This document shows positions 53,045 through 62,307 of a DNA stretch of 64,000 nt, piece by piece. The stretch's first letter is position 1, and the number at the start of each line of letters is the position of its first letter. The stretch is from the NCBI GenBank assembly GCA_020638955.1, contig JACKHO010000002.1:744001-808000 (forward strand), read 5' to 3'. The position numbers were made by a program, and so were the translations under genes. The notes under the pieces were generated by a model. That model had not been told where the DNA came from. It saw only the letters and a list, made by a program, of their open reading frames with translations, and did no database searches. Source of the stretch: Planctomycetaceae bacterium. Its GTDB lineage: Bacteria > Planctomycetota > Planctomycetia > Planctomycetales > Planctomycetaceae.

Positions 53045-53692
53045 TCACGAATCGACGTTGGGGTGCTGATCTTCTCCCACCGTAGAAACAGCCGACTCGA
53101 CTTGAGGCAAAAACCATTTGTATCGAATTGCCGCCAGCCGAAACGCCACAATGACAACAATCGCCGCGGGAGCCGCATAAGGACGGCTGACCACCCAAGT
53201 ATTGAGCAACAGAAAGACCCAGCAGCCGACGAATGAGCAGGTGGCAAACAATGGTGCCGGGCGGAACAGGCTGGGTACACGGTTACAAATGATGTCCCCA
53301 ATGACTCCGCCAAACGTTCCCGTAACCGCCCCCATGAGCGCTGCAACGAAATAAGAAGTTCCCGCCTCAATTGCGGCATTGGCCCCGACAACACTGAACA
53401 GTCCGAGCCCAAGTGCATCGGGGAGACTGAGAATTCCTTCGGCCTGATCGGGAATCTTGGGGATCAGCGAAGTCTGCAGTGCAATGGCAAACACAATGAG
53501 GGGATAATGATCTTCCCGAATCCAGAACAACGGATGCCGATCCAGAAACAAATCCCGCAGCGTTCCGCCACCGAAAGCCACCACAAACGCCAGACAGAAC
53601 ACCCCCACAAAATCCATATGATGCCGCCGCGCGAGCAAGACGCCGTACACAGCGCTCGTGACCACAGCCAGGAATTCAATGAATTGGTACAT
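53045..53692 (-). CDS. TRIC-type cation channel / UPF0126 membrane protein
   Basis: 215 residues with about seven membrane segments and an internal duplication typical of UPF0126/TRIC proteins. The markers are VAFGGGTLRDLFLDRHPLFW in the first half and AVTGTFGGVIGDIICNRVPS in the second. These Gly-rich pairs are the family hallmark. Bacterial members form homotrimeric cation channels. A hydrophilic tail ends the protein. The gene sits near a BatA gene but the two are probably unlinked functionally. Confidence 0.9.
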   Translation of the reverse strand: MYQFIEFLAVVTSAVYGVLLARRHHMDFVGVFCLAFVVAFGGGTLRDLFLDRHPLFWIREDHYPLIVFAIALQTSLIPKIPDQAEGILSLPDALGLGLFSVVGANAAIEAGTSYFVAALMGAVTGTFGGVIGDIICNRVPSLFRPAPLFATCSFVGCWVFLLLNTWVVSRPYAAPAAIVVIVAFRLAAIRYKWFLPQVESAVSTVGEDQHPNVDS

Positions 53693-53739
53693 GGATAAGG
53701 ATTCGGTGGACGTTGACGCAAAATGAGCGGCTCTTGAGC

Positions 53740-54234
53740 TTAACGCTTGCGTCGCGAGCGGGACCAGTGAACGCGCTCATCATGGTCCACAAGCAAAGCC
53801 ATTCCATTTTCGTAAACGAACAACGAATTCCGGCAACAACTGAAGCAAAAGTCTTCCGCAAGTCTTTCGCTTACTCGACTGGAGTCACAGACAAATGGCG
53901 GACAGTTTTCCGATGACCATTCACTGCGACCAATCGCGTCCGGCACTACAACGGCCCTCCCGGTCGGAACAATTCTCGTGTGCTCCAGCAACCGCCGATA
54001 GACTTCATCATTTGTCCCGCCCAATCCTCCTTTCAGTGCCAGGCCCAGGTCGGGAGCGTCGCTCTCGCGCATCGGGTCACACGCATGATCTGCGTAATAG
54101 TCGCCAGCCCGCATAGCACCGAGGAAAAAGTCCCAGTCGAGTCCGGTTTCCTGCGTGATGAATGCCGTAGACTCAGGGAAGAATTTGCGTACGAGCCGCA
54201 CCGCCTCTTCAAATTCCAGATCAGATCCTTTCAT
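53740..54234 (-). CDS. Hypothetical protein, 164 residues
   Basis: A soluble protein with an acidic first half (FEEAVRLVRKFFPESTAFIT, DWDFFLGAMRAGDYYADHAC) and a basic C-terminus. Four Cys residues occur in ENCPPFVCD and DFCFSCCRNS. I recognise no domain. It lacks a strong ribosome-binding site at the ATG at 54234, so the start is uncertain, but no competing frame is better. Confidence 0.55.
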   Translation of the reverse strand: MKGSDLEFEEAVRLVRKFFPESTAFITQETGLDWDFFLGAMRAGDYYADHACDPMRESDAPDLGLALKGGLGGTNDEVYRRLLEHTRIVPTGRAVVVPDAIGRSEWSSENCPPFVCDSSRVSERLAEDFCFSCCRNSLFVYENGMALLVDHDERVHWSRSRRKR

Positions 54235-54293
54235 GGCTCTGTTTCAGTTAATCTTTCCTTCGGAAGGTGGCTCTACCGTATTCTGACGCACAA

Positions 54294-54716
54294 TTACGAC
54301 AAAGTTGGATTATCTAGGAATCGCATGATTTCATCGCACTGGCCTGCTTCCTGCAATTGAATCTTCAGTTGATAGTCCAGCGGCCATGGTGGTGCAATGA
54401 GAATTGTGTGCTCATCGAGTTGTTCCACATCGGCCCGTGAAATCGGAATGGGGCGGGCAAATGCTGCTGCGTACCAGTTGGCCAGCAATCCCGTCCAACC
54501 ACGCGAGCCCACAACGCGGTACTGATAACTGGCCAGCATTCGGCCATGGCCGATGGGGAATGTGACGCGCAATTTGCCTGGCGCCACATCCACCACGGCG
54601 ACTGGAACGATCTGAGCGTCGTCGTTATCCCACAGCAACGTCACACCAGCACGCAGTCGTATCCCGTCCGGGAAAGGATCGACGGGGAAACGGTGATCGG
54701 TCGATGAGGACGCCAC
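54294..54716 (-). CDS. Hypothetical protein, 140 residues
   Basis: Soluble protein with alternating strands (GVTLLWDNDDAQIVPVAVVD, APGKLRVTFPIGHGRMLASY) and a helical C-terminus. No recognised domain. It precedes the 164-residue hypothetical gene by 59 bp on the same strand, and the two may be co-transcribed. Confidence 0.6.
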   Translation of the reverse strand: MASSSTDHRFPVDPFPDGIRLRAGVTLLWDNDDAQIVPVAVVDVAPGKLRVTFPIGHGRMLASYQYRVVGSRGWTGLLANWYAAAFARPIPISRADVEQLDEHTILIAPPWPLDYQLKIQLQEAGQCDEIMRFLDNPTLS

Positions 54717-54786
54717 ACTTCTGCCTTAAAACCCAGGTGAAAGAACGAAAACATTGACTCAAATCTCAGCGGACCGCCAACCACGC

Positions 54787-54816
54787 TTCACAACAAATCG
54801 CTTCGGGCGCTAGAAT
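54787..54816 (+). promoter_or_regulatory. Sigma-70-type promoter of the STAS gene
   Basis: TTCACA (54787-54792) and TAGAAT (54811-54816) are 5/6 matches to the -35 and -10 consensus, separated by 18 bp and located about 50 bp before the start codon at 54867. This is the best promoter pair that I found in the window. Confidence 0.6.
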
Positions 54817-54866
54817 GGGGTCACATGAAGTCCCACTGATGCGATATTACCTGAAAAGGTATTGAA

Positions 54867-55190
54867 ATGCCCGATATTCCACCAATTCTTGAAGTCTACT
54901 CTGTAGGACCGACCACCGTGGTCGGATTCGGTGGACGTGACGTCTTGGACGACGTGAACCTTGTCGCTTGCCGCGAAGAAATTCTGGCACTCATTGAACG
55001 GGAAAAGTGCGACACCATTGCGTTCGACCTGACGGGAGTGACGCTGCTCCCCAGTGGAATGCTCGGCCTGCTGGCTTCCATGCGTCAGCACGGGGCGGAA
55101 GTGCACTTGTACAATCCCTCCGATGATGTCCGCGACGTGCTTGAGGTTACGAATCTCAAGCAACTGATGCCCATACACTACACCAACTGA
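54867..55190 (+). CDS. STAS-domain protein (anti-sigma factor antagonist-like)
   Basis: 107 residues of the STAS fold (CDTIAFDLTGVTLLPSGMLG, then LLASMRQHGAEVHLYNPSDD). In SpoIIAA-like proteins a phosphorylatable Ser sits in a DSSGLG motif; here it reads LPSGMLG, so a Ser is retained. It could antagonise an anti-sigma factor, but no partner kinase or sigma factor gene is in the window. A good promoter lies upstream. Confidence 0.85.
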   Translation: MPDIPPILEVYSVGPTTVVGFGGRDVLDDVNLVACREEILALIEREKCDTIAFDLTGVTLLPSGMLGLLASMRQHGAEVHLYNPSDDVRDVLEVTNLKQLMPIHYTN

Positions 55191-55231
55191 GAATCCCGGT
55201 TCAGCCCCACCTTCAATCTACGGAGATTGAC

Positions 55232-56308
55232 ATGCCATTCAACGTATCCCGCCGTCAATTCCTGGCCACTGCGGCAGCAGGCGCCGTCCTCGCTGCTGCC
55301 CCCCGAGTCATTACCGCCAGCAAGACATCCACTCCCATGATTCTCGGCGAAGGGGAGTACAAGTACGAAGTCATTCACAACTGGCCGCAGTTGCCCGATA
55401 TGTATACCTGGCAGACGACACACAATGTTGCTGTCGACAAAGACGGACTGCTGTACGTCATTCATGAAGGTCGGGAACAGCTCAAGGATCATCCCTCGAT
55501 TTTTGTATTCGACGACGAAGGGAAATTCATTCGCTGCTTTGGCAACCAGTTTCAGGGTGGCGGGCATGGGATTGAAGTACGAACTGAAGGGAACGAACAG
55601 TTTCTGTACGTCTGCGGATACCAGCAGGTGAAAATGTTCAGCAAAATGACGCTCACAGGAGAAGTCATTTGGCAACGGAACGCCCCCATGGACTCCGGCG
55701 TTTACGCAGCAGACGAAGCATCAAACCCACAGAAGGTGTGGGGTCGCGATCGCTTCATGCCGACAAACTTCGCCTTCCTGCCCGACGGCGAATTCCTCCT
55801 GGCCGATGGTTACGGATCCTTCTTCATCCATCATTACGACAAAGAGGGCAACTGGAAGAGCCACTTTGGCGGACCAGGCAATGGCGAAGGAACGTTCAAC
55901 ACGCCTCACGGCATTTGGTACGACGAACGCCCCGGTCGCGAAGCGAGCGTCGTCGTGTGCGACCGTGCCCACAACTCCGTGCAGTTCCTGACACTTGACG
56001 GGAAGCACAAGGAAACGCTCACGGGCTATGGTCTGCCCGCCAATATCGACACCTGGAACGACTTGTTACTCGTACCAGAACTGAAGGCTCGTCTGTCAAT
56101 TCTGGACGGCAAGAACAATGTGGTTGCCCGCCTGGGCGATGACGTCGAACGCATTAATAGCGAGCAAGGCGTTCGAGAAGACGAAGCAAAATGGCGTGAT
56201 GGGAAATTCGTTCATCCACACGATGCGTGCTTCGCAGCGAATGGTGACATTTTCGTCGCCGAGTGGGTCCGCTCCGGCCGCATCAGCCGCCTGCGTCGGG
56301 TCAGCTAA
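55232..56308 (+). CDS. Tat-exported NHL/beta-propeller protein
   Basis: 358 residues. The N-terminus SRRQFLATAAAGAVLAAAP is a twin-arginine signal peptide. The mature part has NHL-type repeats (VAVDKDGLLYVIHEGREQLK, GIEVRTEGNEQFLYVCGY, FAFLPDGEFLLADGYGSFFI, PHDACFAANGDIFVAEWVRS), forming a six-bladed propeller like that of peptidyl-alpha-hydroxyglycine amidating lyase. Tat export implies a folded protein or cofactor. Substrate unknown. GGAG precedes the start codon by seven bases. The upstream STAS gene ends 41 bp before. Confidence 0.87.
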   Translation: MPFNVSRRQFLATAAAGAVLAAAPRVITASKTSTPMILGEGEYKYEVIHNWPQLPDMYTWQTTHNVAVDKDGLLYVIHEGREQLKDHPSIFVFDDEGKFIRCFGNQFQGGGHGIEVRTEGNEQFLYVCGYQQVKMFSKMTLTGEVIWQRNAPMDSGVYAADEASNPQKVWGRDRFMPTNFAFLPDGEFLLADGYGSFFIHHYDKEGNWKSHFGGPGNGEGTFNTPHGIWYDERPGREASVVVCDRAHNSVQFLTLDGKHKETLTGYGLPANIDTWNDLLLVPELKARLSILDGKNNVVARLGDDVERINSEQGVREDEAKWRDGKFVHPHDACFAANGDIFVAEWVRSGRISRLRRVS

Positions 56309-56383
56309 ATCAGCTGGCACACTCATGTCGCCCAAAACTGAATGATTCGGCAGATCTGCGGGATGCCAGCCGCTTGGGACCAG

Positions 56384-57649
56384 TTACTGGAAACGAGGAC
56401 GTTCCCAGTGAAACTGGCCGACGCTCACCACTTGTTCGTCGAAAGCTCCTTCGCAGTAACAGAGGTAATACATCCAGGTGTTGATGAACGCTTCGTCAAA
56501 ACCGATCTGCCGGATTTGATCGAGGTTCGCCTCGAAACGTTCACGCCAGGCACGCAGCGTTTTCGCGTAGCTGTCGGGGAACTGAATTGCATCGATGAGT
56601 TGTAAGTCAGCACTTTTCGCAATGGCTAATTGAATAGCCGCAACGGAGGGGAGGTGCCCGCCCGGGAAAATGTACTTCTGAATAAAGTCGACAGAACTTC
56701 GATACGTGTCGTAACGGTGGTCCGGCATTGTGATGGACTGCACCAGAATTTGTCCGCCGGGACGCAACAGGCTGGAACACTTGGAAAAGTAGGTTGGCAG
56801 AAAGTCATGCCCGACTGCCTCCAACATTTCAATCGATACGATTTTGTCATACTGCCCCGTCAGCTTACGGTAATCTTCCAATAGGACTGCGACCTGATTT
56901 GACAGGCCTTCCTTAGCAACACGCCGTGTGGCAAAGTCGAACTGATTCTGTGAAATCGTGGTGGTGGTCACGCGGCATCCGAAGTTTCTGGCGGCGTAGC
57001 AGGCGAATCCTCCCCATCCTGTTCCGATTTCAAGCACGCGATCATCCGGCTTCAAATCGAGCTGTTGGCAAATTCGTTCCAGTTTTGCTTCACTGGCCGA
57101 CTCCATCGTCTGACCGGACTCACTGAACAGTCCTGAGGAATACATCATGGTGGGGTCGAGAAACAATTCGAAGAACTCATTTCCCAGGTCATAGTGCGCC
57201 GAAATGTTCTTCGCACTTTGGCTGACCGTATTTCCCGAAAGCCAATGCGAGAACTTGGCCACACCGACCAGAAGCCGGGCCAGCCCCGTGTCGAGTTGTC
57301 CAAATAAACTCATGTTTCGCGCGAACAGTCGCATGACATCGACGAGATTTGGCGACGTCCATTGGCCTTGGATATACCCTTCTGCCGCTCCCAGACCGCC
57401 ACCAAGTACCAGCGTACGAAAGCAGGCTGGGTCGCGTACTTCGACGACGGCACTTAGGCCTTCATCGTCGGGGCTTCCAAACAGGTGTGATGTCCCGTCA
57501 GAAAATCGCACTTCTAAGGTCCCATGACTCAAATGCTTCAACGAGCGGGCCACCAGCTGAAACCACCAGCCTGATTGGGCACGCGAGCCAACAGACTTTT
57601 GAGTCGTGTGCGAGGCAGCATTTGTATTGGTAAGCGTTTGAGTGTTCAT
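56384..57649 (-). CDS. Cyclopropane-fatty-acyl-phospholipid synthase family methyltransferase
   Basis: 421 residues of the Cfa family. Key blocks: SAHYDLGNEFFELFLDPTMM, the SAM motif RVLEIGTGWGGFACYAARNF, SIEMLEAVGHDFLPTYFSKC and FIQKYIFPGGHLPS. Cfa enzymes transfer a methyl or methylene group from SAM onto unsaturated lipid chains. The gene lies 33 bp downstream of the DUF1365 gene in a run FAD oxidoreductase-DUF1365-Cfa, a conserved set linked to modified fatty acids, so the product may be a branched or furan-type chain rather than a simple cyclopropane. Confidence 0.92.
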   Translation of the reverse strand: MNTQTLTNTNAASHTTQKSVGSRAQSGWWFQLVARSLKHLSHGTLEVRFSDGTSHLFGSPDDEGLSAVVEVRDPACFRTLVLGGGLGAAEGYIQGQWTSPNLVDVMRLFARNMSLFGQLDTGLARLLVGVAKFSHWLSGNTVSQSAKNISAHYDLGNEFFELFLDPTMMYSSGLFSESGQTMESASEAKLERICQQLDLKPDDRVLEIGTGWGGFACYAARNFGCRVTTTTISQNQFDFATRRVAKEGLSNQVAVLLEDYRKLTGQYDKIVSIEMLEAVGHDFLPTYFSKCSSLLRPGGQILVQSITMPDHRYDTYRSSVDFIQKYIFPGGHLPSVAAIQLAIAKSADLQLIDAIQFPDSYAKTLRAWRERFEANLDQIRQIGFDEAFINTWMYYLCYCEGAFDEQVVSVGQFHWERPRFQ

Positions 57650-57682
57650 GGAACAATCTGTGGGTTTGGGGTGTCTATTGTT

Positions 57683-58510
57683 TCAGGAACTGACCGGCTG
57701 GGATTGAGTTTTGGGATGAGGAACGTAGGGAATCCCCTTCCACCATAAACGCAGAGCTTCCCAGTGAATTGCGGCGTAGACCTTGCCAGTCATGCAGGGA
57801 AATGCCACTAAGTGCGTCAGCATGTTCCAGTTCGTCAACGGCTCGCGGTGCATGTTTAATGTCGCATTGAACAGACATTCCTCGCGGCGGAAGTTGGAAA
57901 TGCTGACGTCGAGTGATTCATTGGGAACCGCGAGATGCCATCGGTATTCCATGTCCATTTCCATGAATGGCGAGACATGGAACTCCTTCCGCTGACGTGT
58001 TTGCAGCGTGCTCGAAGTCTCGGCGCCATCACGCTTCCAATTCAAAACGTAACAATGCTGCTCGTTCCAGGGAGTGTTGTTCACTTCAGCAACGACGGCC
58101 TCGACATGCTCATCTTGTTCATCGAAGCAGTAGTAAAAGCTGACGGGATTCATCAGGAATCCGAAATACCGCAAGTGAGTCAGCAGTCTGATGGGACCAT
58201 TCGGTCGCTGCCCCGTTTCACGCTGGACCAGTCGCCGAACCGATTCATCTAGTGGCTCCTCGCGAGTCCCCAAATGGTCGTTGCGACTAAAGCGGGCAAT
58301 TCCCCAGCCTTCGTTTGAGAACAACCAGTTCTCGCGTCCCAATCGTTCGAGTTCACTCAGGTCGAGATACACCTGAAACAGTCGATACTGGAAGGCATGC
58401 TCCTTCGGAACGTGACGGCAGTGGCTGACCGTACCGGTGTAGAGACAACTGTGAAGTGGCGGATTGCTGTTAGCCGACAAGGTTGGCCTCCCGTGCAATC
58501 GACACATCAC
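57683..58510 (-). CDS. DUF1365 family protein
   Basis: 275 residues. DUF1365 blocks: CRHVPKEHAFQYRLFQVYLD near the N-terminus, HLRYFGFLMNPVSFYYCFDE and EVNNTPWNEQHCYVLNWKRD in the middle. The family has no proven activity but almost always lies beside the FAD-dependent amine-oxidase-type gene and a Cfa-type methyltransferase, as here. The GTG at 58510 (or ATG at 58507) overlaps the end of the upstream gene by about 40 bp. Confidence 0.9.
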   Translation of the reverse strand: MMCRLHGRPTLSANSNPPLHSCLYTGTVSHCRHVPKEHAFQYRLFQVYLDLSELERLGRENWLFSNEGWGIARFSRNDHLGTREEPLDESVRRLVQRETGQRPNGPIRLLTHLRYFGFLMNPVSFYYCFDEQDEHVEAVVAEVNNTPWNEQHCYVLNWKRDGAETSSTLQTRQRKEFHVSPFMEMDMEYRWHLAVPNESLDVSISNFRREECLFNATLNMHREPLTNWNMLTHLVAFPCMTGKVYAAIHWEALRLWWKGIPYVPHPKTQSQPVSS

Positions 58511-59759
58511 CCAATTGCCAGGAAGGCGTTACGCCAAATGCCTTGCAGACCTTCAGTGCACTGTTCACACCATCTTCGTGAAAACCATTCCCCCAGTAGG
58601 CACCGCAGTAAGACAATCCCGCCTGCCGAATGAGTTCGTCATGTCGACTCTGGGCCGCCTGGCGTTCCAGAGTGAACACAGGATGATGGTATTCAAACGA
58701 ACCGAGAACTTTCTCCGGCGCAATGGACTCTGTTTCGTTGAGCGTCACGCAGAACGTGTTTTGGGATTCGATCCCCTGCAGGATGTTCATGTTGTATGTG
58801 ACACTCGGCCGCTGCTCGCCGTCACGGACGTGGTAGTTCCAACTCGACCATGCGACTTTCCGTTTGGGCAGGAGCGAGTCATCGGTGTGCAGGACGGCTT
58901 CGTTTCTGCCGTACGGAAACGAACTCAGAACCTGAGTTTCTGCCACTGTCGGCGACTCCAGCATGCGAAGGGCCTGATCGCTGTGACAGGCCAGAATGAC
59001 TTCATCGAAGATTTCGAAGTGATCTTGGAAGTGGACAACGACCTCGTCGGACTTTCGTTCTACTTTTCGCACAGGAGAATTCAGCAAGATGTCGCCGCGG
59101 AACTGCTGACGGATGCGTTCCACATAACTTTGCGAGCCACCCTGAACCACACGCCATGTCGGTCGATTGAAGACATTCAGCAAACCATGGTTTCGATAAA
59201 ACTCCAGAATAAAACTAATGGGGAACTGCTCAAACGTGGTCATGGGACATGACCAAATGGCAGCGCCCATGGGCAGGAGATAGTGCTCCGCAAATGTGTG
59301 CGAGAATCGATGCTCTTTAAGGAAGTCGCCCAGAGTCTGCGGTTTGGCTGGCTCATTCTGGCTTTGGCTGCCGAGCTGATTAAACCTCAGAATGTCGTAC
59401 AACATGCGGTAGTGGCCGGGACTCAGCAAATTCCGTTTCTGTGCAAACAGAGAGAGGAAGTTGGTTCCGGCATACTCCAGGCTGCAGCGGCTGCACCGCA
59501 CACTGAAGCCCATAAGAGTTGGCTGGGAGGCAACCCCCAGCTCGTTCAACAGACCAATGAAGTTAGGGTACGTCCAGTCGTTGAATACGATGAAGCCCGT
59601 ATCAATGCGATGATGTTCATTGTCGAGATTCACGTCGACAGTGTTTGTGTGCCCGCCGAGGTAACTGTTCGCCTCAATGAGCGTAACGTCGTGCCGTTGC
59701 TGCAGCAGGTGAGCGCAAACGAGGCCAGAAATACCCGATCCCACTACCGCGATTCGCAT
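58470..59759 (-). CDS. FAD-dependent amine oxidase-type oxidoreductase
   Basis: 429 residues from the ATG at 59759; a longer frame upstream has no fitting start. The FAD motif AVVGSGISGLVCAHLLQQRH is followed by the RhoGDI-like YLGGHTNTVDV block, with GFIVFNDWTYPNFIGLLNEL and WRVVQGGSQSYVERIRQQFR. The C-terminal GxxYCGAYWGNGFHEDGVNS block is typical of the group found with DUF1365. In proteobacteria such genes sit in lipid-modifying or stress operons, and an oxidation of lipid precursors is likely but unproven. Confidence 0.92.
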   Translation of the reverse strand: MRIAVVGSGISGLVCAHLLQQRHDVTLIEANSYLGGHTNTVDVNLDNEHHRIDTGFIVFNDWTYPNFIGLLNELGVASQPTLMGFSVRCSRCSLEYAGTNFLSLFAQKRNLLSPGHYRMLYDILRFNQLGSQSQNEPAKPQTLGDFLKEHRFSHTFAEHYLLPMGAAIWSCPMTTFEQFPISFILEFYRNHGLLNVFNRPTWRVVQGGSQSYVERIRQQFRGDILLNSPVRKVERKSDEVVVHFQDHFEIFDEVILACHSDQALRMLESPTVAETQVLSSFPYGRNEAVLHTDDSLLPKRKVAWSSWNYHVRDGEQRPSVTYNMNILQGIESQNTFCVTLNETESIAPEKVLGSFEYHHPVFTLERQAAQSRHDELIRQAGLSYCGAYWGNGFHEDGVNSALKVCKAFGVTPSWQLGDVSIAREANLVG

Positions 59760-60126
59760 GGCTTCTGTTCGGCTCGACTCGAAACTTGAAGTGACAGGTC
59801 GTTTATACGCCCACCATCGCATGCGACCAGTGCGTGAACCGAACCATCCCGCCGGCCTGGTAATCAGAATCGCACGGCAGTCCGACAGTCCACGCATCCC
59901 GAAACTGTGCTGCCAGCTTGGCAGGCCGAACTGACCACTCAAACCCCATTGCATGCACAATACCTTTCACAAAAGGCACTTACGAACTCTAGCTACGTTT
60001 GGCACGCAACCTGCTTTCAGGGGCGAGAGCATTATTTAGTGTGCCCATCCAGGCAGGCATGTTGGCCGTTTGGGTTTTGGATTGATCGAATCTGGCACCA
60101 TTGAAAGCTGTAAAGAGGGATCAGCC
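59760..60126. other. Divergent intergenic region upstream of groEL1
   Basis: 367 bp between the oxidoreductase gene and groEL1. I looked for the CIRCE inverted repeat (TTAGCACTC-N9-GAGTGCTAA) and did not find it. No other clear heat-shock element is visible. Confidence 0.45.
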
Positions 60127-61815
60127 GTGTCGAAATTGCTGAGTTTTGATGAAGATGCCCGCAAGCAACTCTTGTCGGGTGTGTCCAAACTGGCTCGTGC
60201 CGTTGCGAGCACTCTCGGCCCACGTGGCCGAAATGCCGTTCTGGACAAAGGTTGGGGCTCGCCCAAAATCACCAAAGACGGTGTGACCGTCGCTGAAGAT
60301 ATTGAACTGGAAGACAAATTCGAGAACTGCGGCGTGCAGCTCGTCAAGGAAGCTGCTTCCAAGACCGGCGACACCGCTGGCGACGGAACAACCACAGCCA
60401 CTATTCTGGCTGAAGCAATGTTCCGCGAAGGTCTGAAGTTCATCGCTGCTGGTGCTGCTCCGGTTGCACTGAGCCGTGGTGTTCAAAAGGCGGTTGATGC
60501 TGTCGGCGAACACCTGAAGAAAATTGCCCAGCCCGTCCAGGCCAACGATCGTAAGTCCATCGAAACGGTGGCGACTATCGCTGGTAACAACGACAAGGAA
60601 ATCGGCAAGATTCTGGCCGACGCCCTGTTGAAGGTCGGCAAAGATGGTGTCATTACCGTCGACGAAGGTCGCGGCATGGAGACCGAAGTCGATTTGGTCG
60701 AGGGTATGCAGTTTGAGCGTGGTTACCTGTCACCACACTTCGTCACCGACGAAGACGGTCAGGAAGTCGTTCTCGACAACTGCTACGTCCTCATCCACGA
60801 AGAAAAAATCAGCAACGCCCGCAACCTCGTTCCGCTGCTGGAGCAGGTTTCCAAGTCAGGACGTCCGCTGCTCATTATTGCTGAAGACGTCGAAGGCGAA
60901 GCACTGGCAACGCTCGTAGTGAACAAGCTGCGTGGAATCGTCTCTGTCTGTGCCGTCAAAGCTCCTGGATATGGCGATCGCCGCAAGGCCATGCTACAGG
61001 ACCTCGCCATCCTCACCGGTGGTAAGGCTCTCTTCAAAGATCTCGGCGAAAAGGTCGATAACGTGCAGCTTGCCGAACTCGGTACGGCTAAGAAGATCCA
61101 CGTTACCCAGGAAAACACCACAGTTGTCCAGGGTGGCGGATCGAAAGCCGCTATCGAAGGTCGTGCCGCTCAAATTCGTTCCGAAATCGAAACGACCGAC
61201 AGCGAGTACGATCGTGAAAAGTTGCAGGAACGACTTGCCAAGTTGGCAGGTGGTGTCGCCCAGGTGAAAGTGGGTGCCGCAACTGAAACCGAAATGAAAG
61301 AGCGTAAGGACCTCATCGACGATGCTCTCGCCGCAACGCGAGCTGCCATCGAAGAAGGAATTGTTCCTGGCGGTGGTGTCGCTCTGCTCCGTTCGGTGAA
61401 GGCTCTGAGCAAACTGAAACTCGATGGCGATCAAGGCCTCGGTGTTCAACTTGTGAAGAATGTTCTCGAAGTCCCCATTCGCAAAATTGCTGAAAACGCT
61501 GGGCAGGACGGTTCCGTCGTCGCCAACCGTATTCGCAAGTCAGAAGACACTTCCTACGGCTACGATGCTCTGAACGACAAGTACGGCGACATGCTCGACT
61601 TCGGCGTTGTCGATCCGACCAAGGTTGTTCGCTCAGCACTACAGAATGCCGCCAGCGTGGCTTCTCTGCTCATGACCACGGACTCCATCATCGTGGAAGA
61701 GCCTAAGGAAGAAGAAGACCACCATGACGACCATCACCACGACGGTGGCATGGGCGGAATGGGTGGCATGGGGATGGGTGGTATGGGCGGCATGCCTGGC
61801 ATGGGCGGCTTCTAG
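60127..61815 (+). CDS. groL1: 60-kDa chaperonin GroEL, copy 1 (His-rich and Gly-Met tail)
   Basis: The GTG at 60127, preceded by AGAGGGATC, gives 562 residues; the frame upstream of it is not GroEL-like. GroEL hallmarks: TLGPRGRNAVLDKGWGSPKI, GDGTTTATILAEAM, and AAIEEGIVPGGGVALLRSV. The C-terminus is unusual: an acidic/His run (EEEDHHDDHHHDGG) and then the Gly-Met repeat GGMGGMGMGGMGGMPGMGGF. The Gly-Met repeat is the usual GroEL tail. The His cluster may bind metal ions. The gene is first in the groEL1-groES-groEL2 set. Confidence 0.96.
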   Translation: MSKLLSFDEDARKQLLSGVSKLARAVASTLGPRGRNAVLDKGWGSPKITKDGVTVAEDIELEDKFENCGVQLVKEAASKTGDTAGDGTTTATILAEAMFREGLKFIAAGAAPVALSRGVQKAVDAVGEHLKKIAQPVQANDRKSIETVATIAGNNDKEIGKILADALLKVGKDGVITVDEGRGMETEVDLVEGMQFERGYLSPHFVTDEDGQEVVLDNCYVLIHEEKISNARNLVPLLEQVSKSGRPLLIIAEDVEGEALATLVVNKLRGIVSVCAVKAPGYGDRRKAMLQDLAILTGGKALFKDLGEKVDNVQLAELGTAKKIHVTQENTTVVQGGGSKAAIEGRAAQIRSEIETTDSEYDREKLQERLAKLAGGVAQVKVGAATETEMKERKDLIDDALAATRAAIEEGIVPGGGVALLRSVKALSKLKLDGDQGLGVQLVKNVLEVPIRKIAENAGQDGSVVANRIRKSEDTSYGYDALNDKYGDMLDFGVVDPTKVVRSALQNAASVASLLMTTDSIIVEEPKEEEDHHDDHHHDGGMGGMGGMGMGGMGGMPGMGGF

Positions 61816-61913
61816 TCCAATCCCTCACAAACTTCCCCGCATAAGATTTTTCCAACACAAATTTCTCGCGAGCAGAATCGCGATTGTTACATAACCTCAG
61901 GAGCTACGATTCC

Positions 61914-62204
61914 ATGAATCTGAATCCACTTGATGATCGAGTCGTTGTTGAGCCGTTGTCAGCAGAAGAAACAACCGCTGGCGGAATTGTCCTGCCCGAC
62001 TCGGCCAAAGAAAAACCACAACGCGGCAAAGTCGTTGCCGTCGGCCCAGGTCGTCTGCTTGAAAGCGGTGAGCGCTGTGCCGTTTCCGTTCAAATTGGTG
62101 ACGAAGTTCTCTTCGGCAAGTACGGCGGAACGGAAATCGAAGTCGATGGCGTCGACATCAAGATTCTTCGTGAAAACGACATCTTGGCAAAAATCGTTAA
62201 CTAA
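61914..62204 (+). CDS. groS: 10-kDa co-chaperonin GroES
   Basis: The ATG at 61914, preceded by AGGAG, gives 96 residues. The GroES fold is recognised by NPLDDRVVVEPLSAEETTAG and the mobile loop GGIVLPDSAKEKPQRGKVVA, then GDEVLFGKYGGTEIEVDGVD. It caps GroEL rings. It lies between two different groEL genes, so it could serve both. Confidence 0.96.
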   Translation: MNLNPLDDRVVVEPLSAEETTAGGIVLPDSAKEKPQRGKVVAVGPGRLLESGERCAVSVQIGDEVLFGKYGGTEIEVDGVDIKILRENDILAKIVN

Positions 62205-62307
62205 CTGGTCATGACGGTGCATGCCGTCGCTGTCTGGGCTGCCAACTCTTCGTGTTGGTGGCCCCCTTATGAAACAATTTTCCTCAACGCTCAACAGGAG
62301 TCCTGAG

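Noticed and set aside
59760..60126. CIRCE or other known heat-shock operator before groEL1
   Set aside because: I looked for TTAGCACTC-N9-GAGTGCTAA and close variants and found none.
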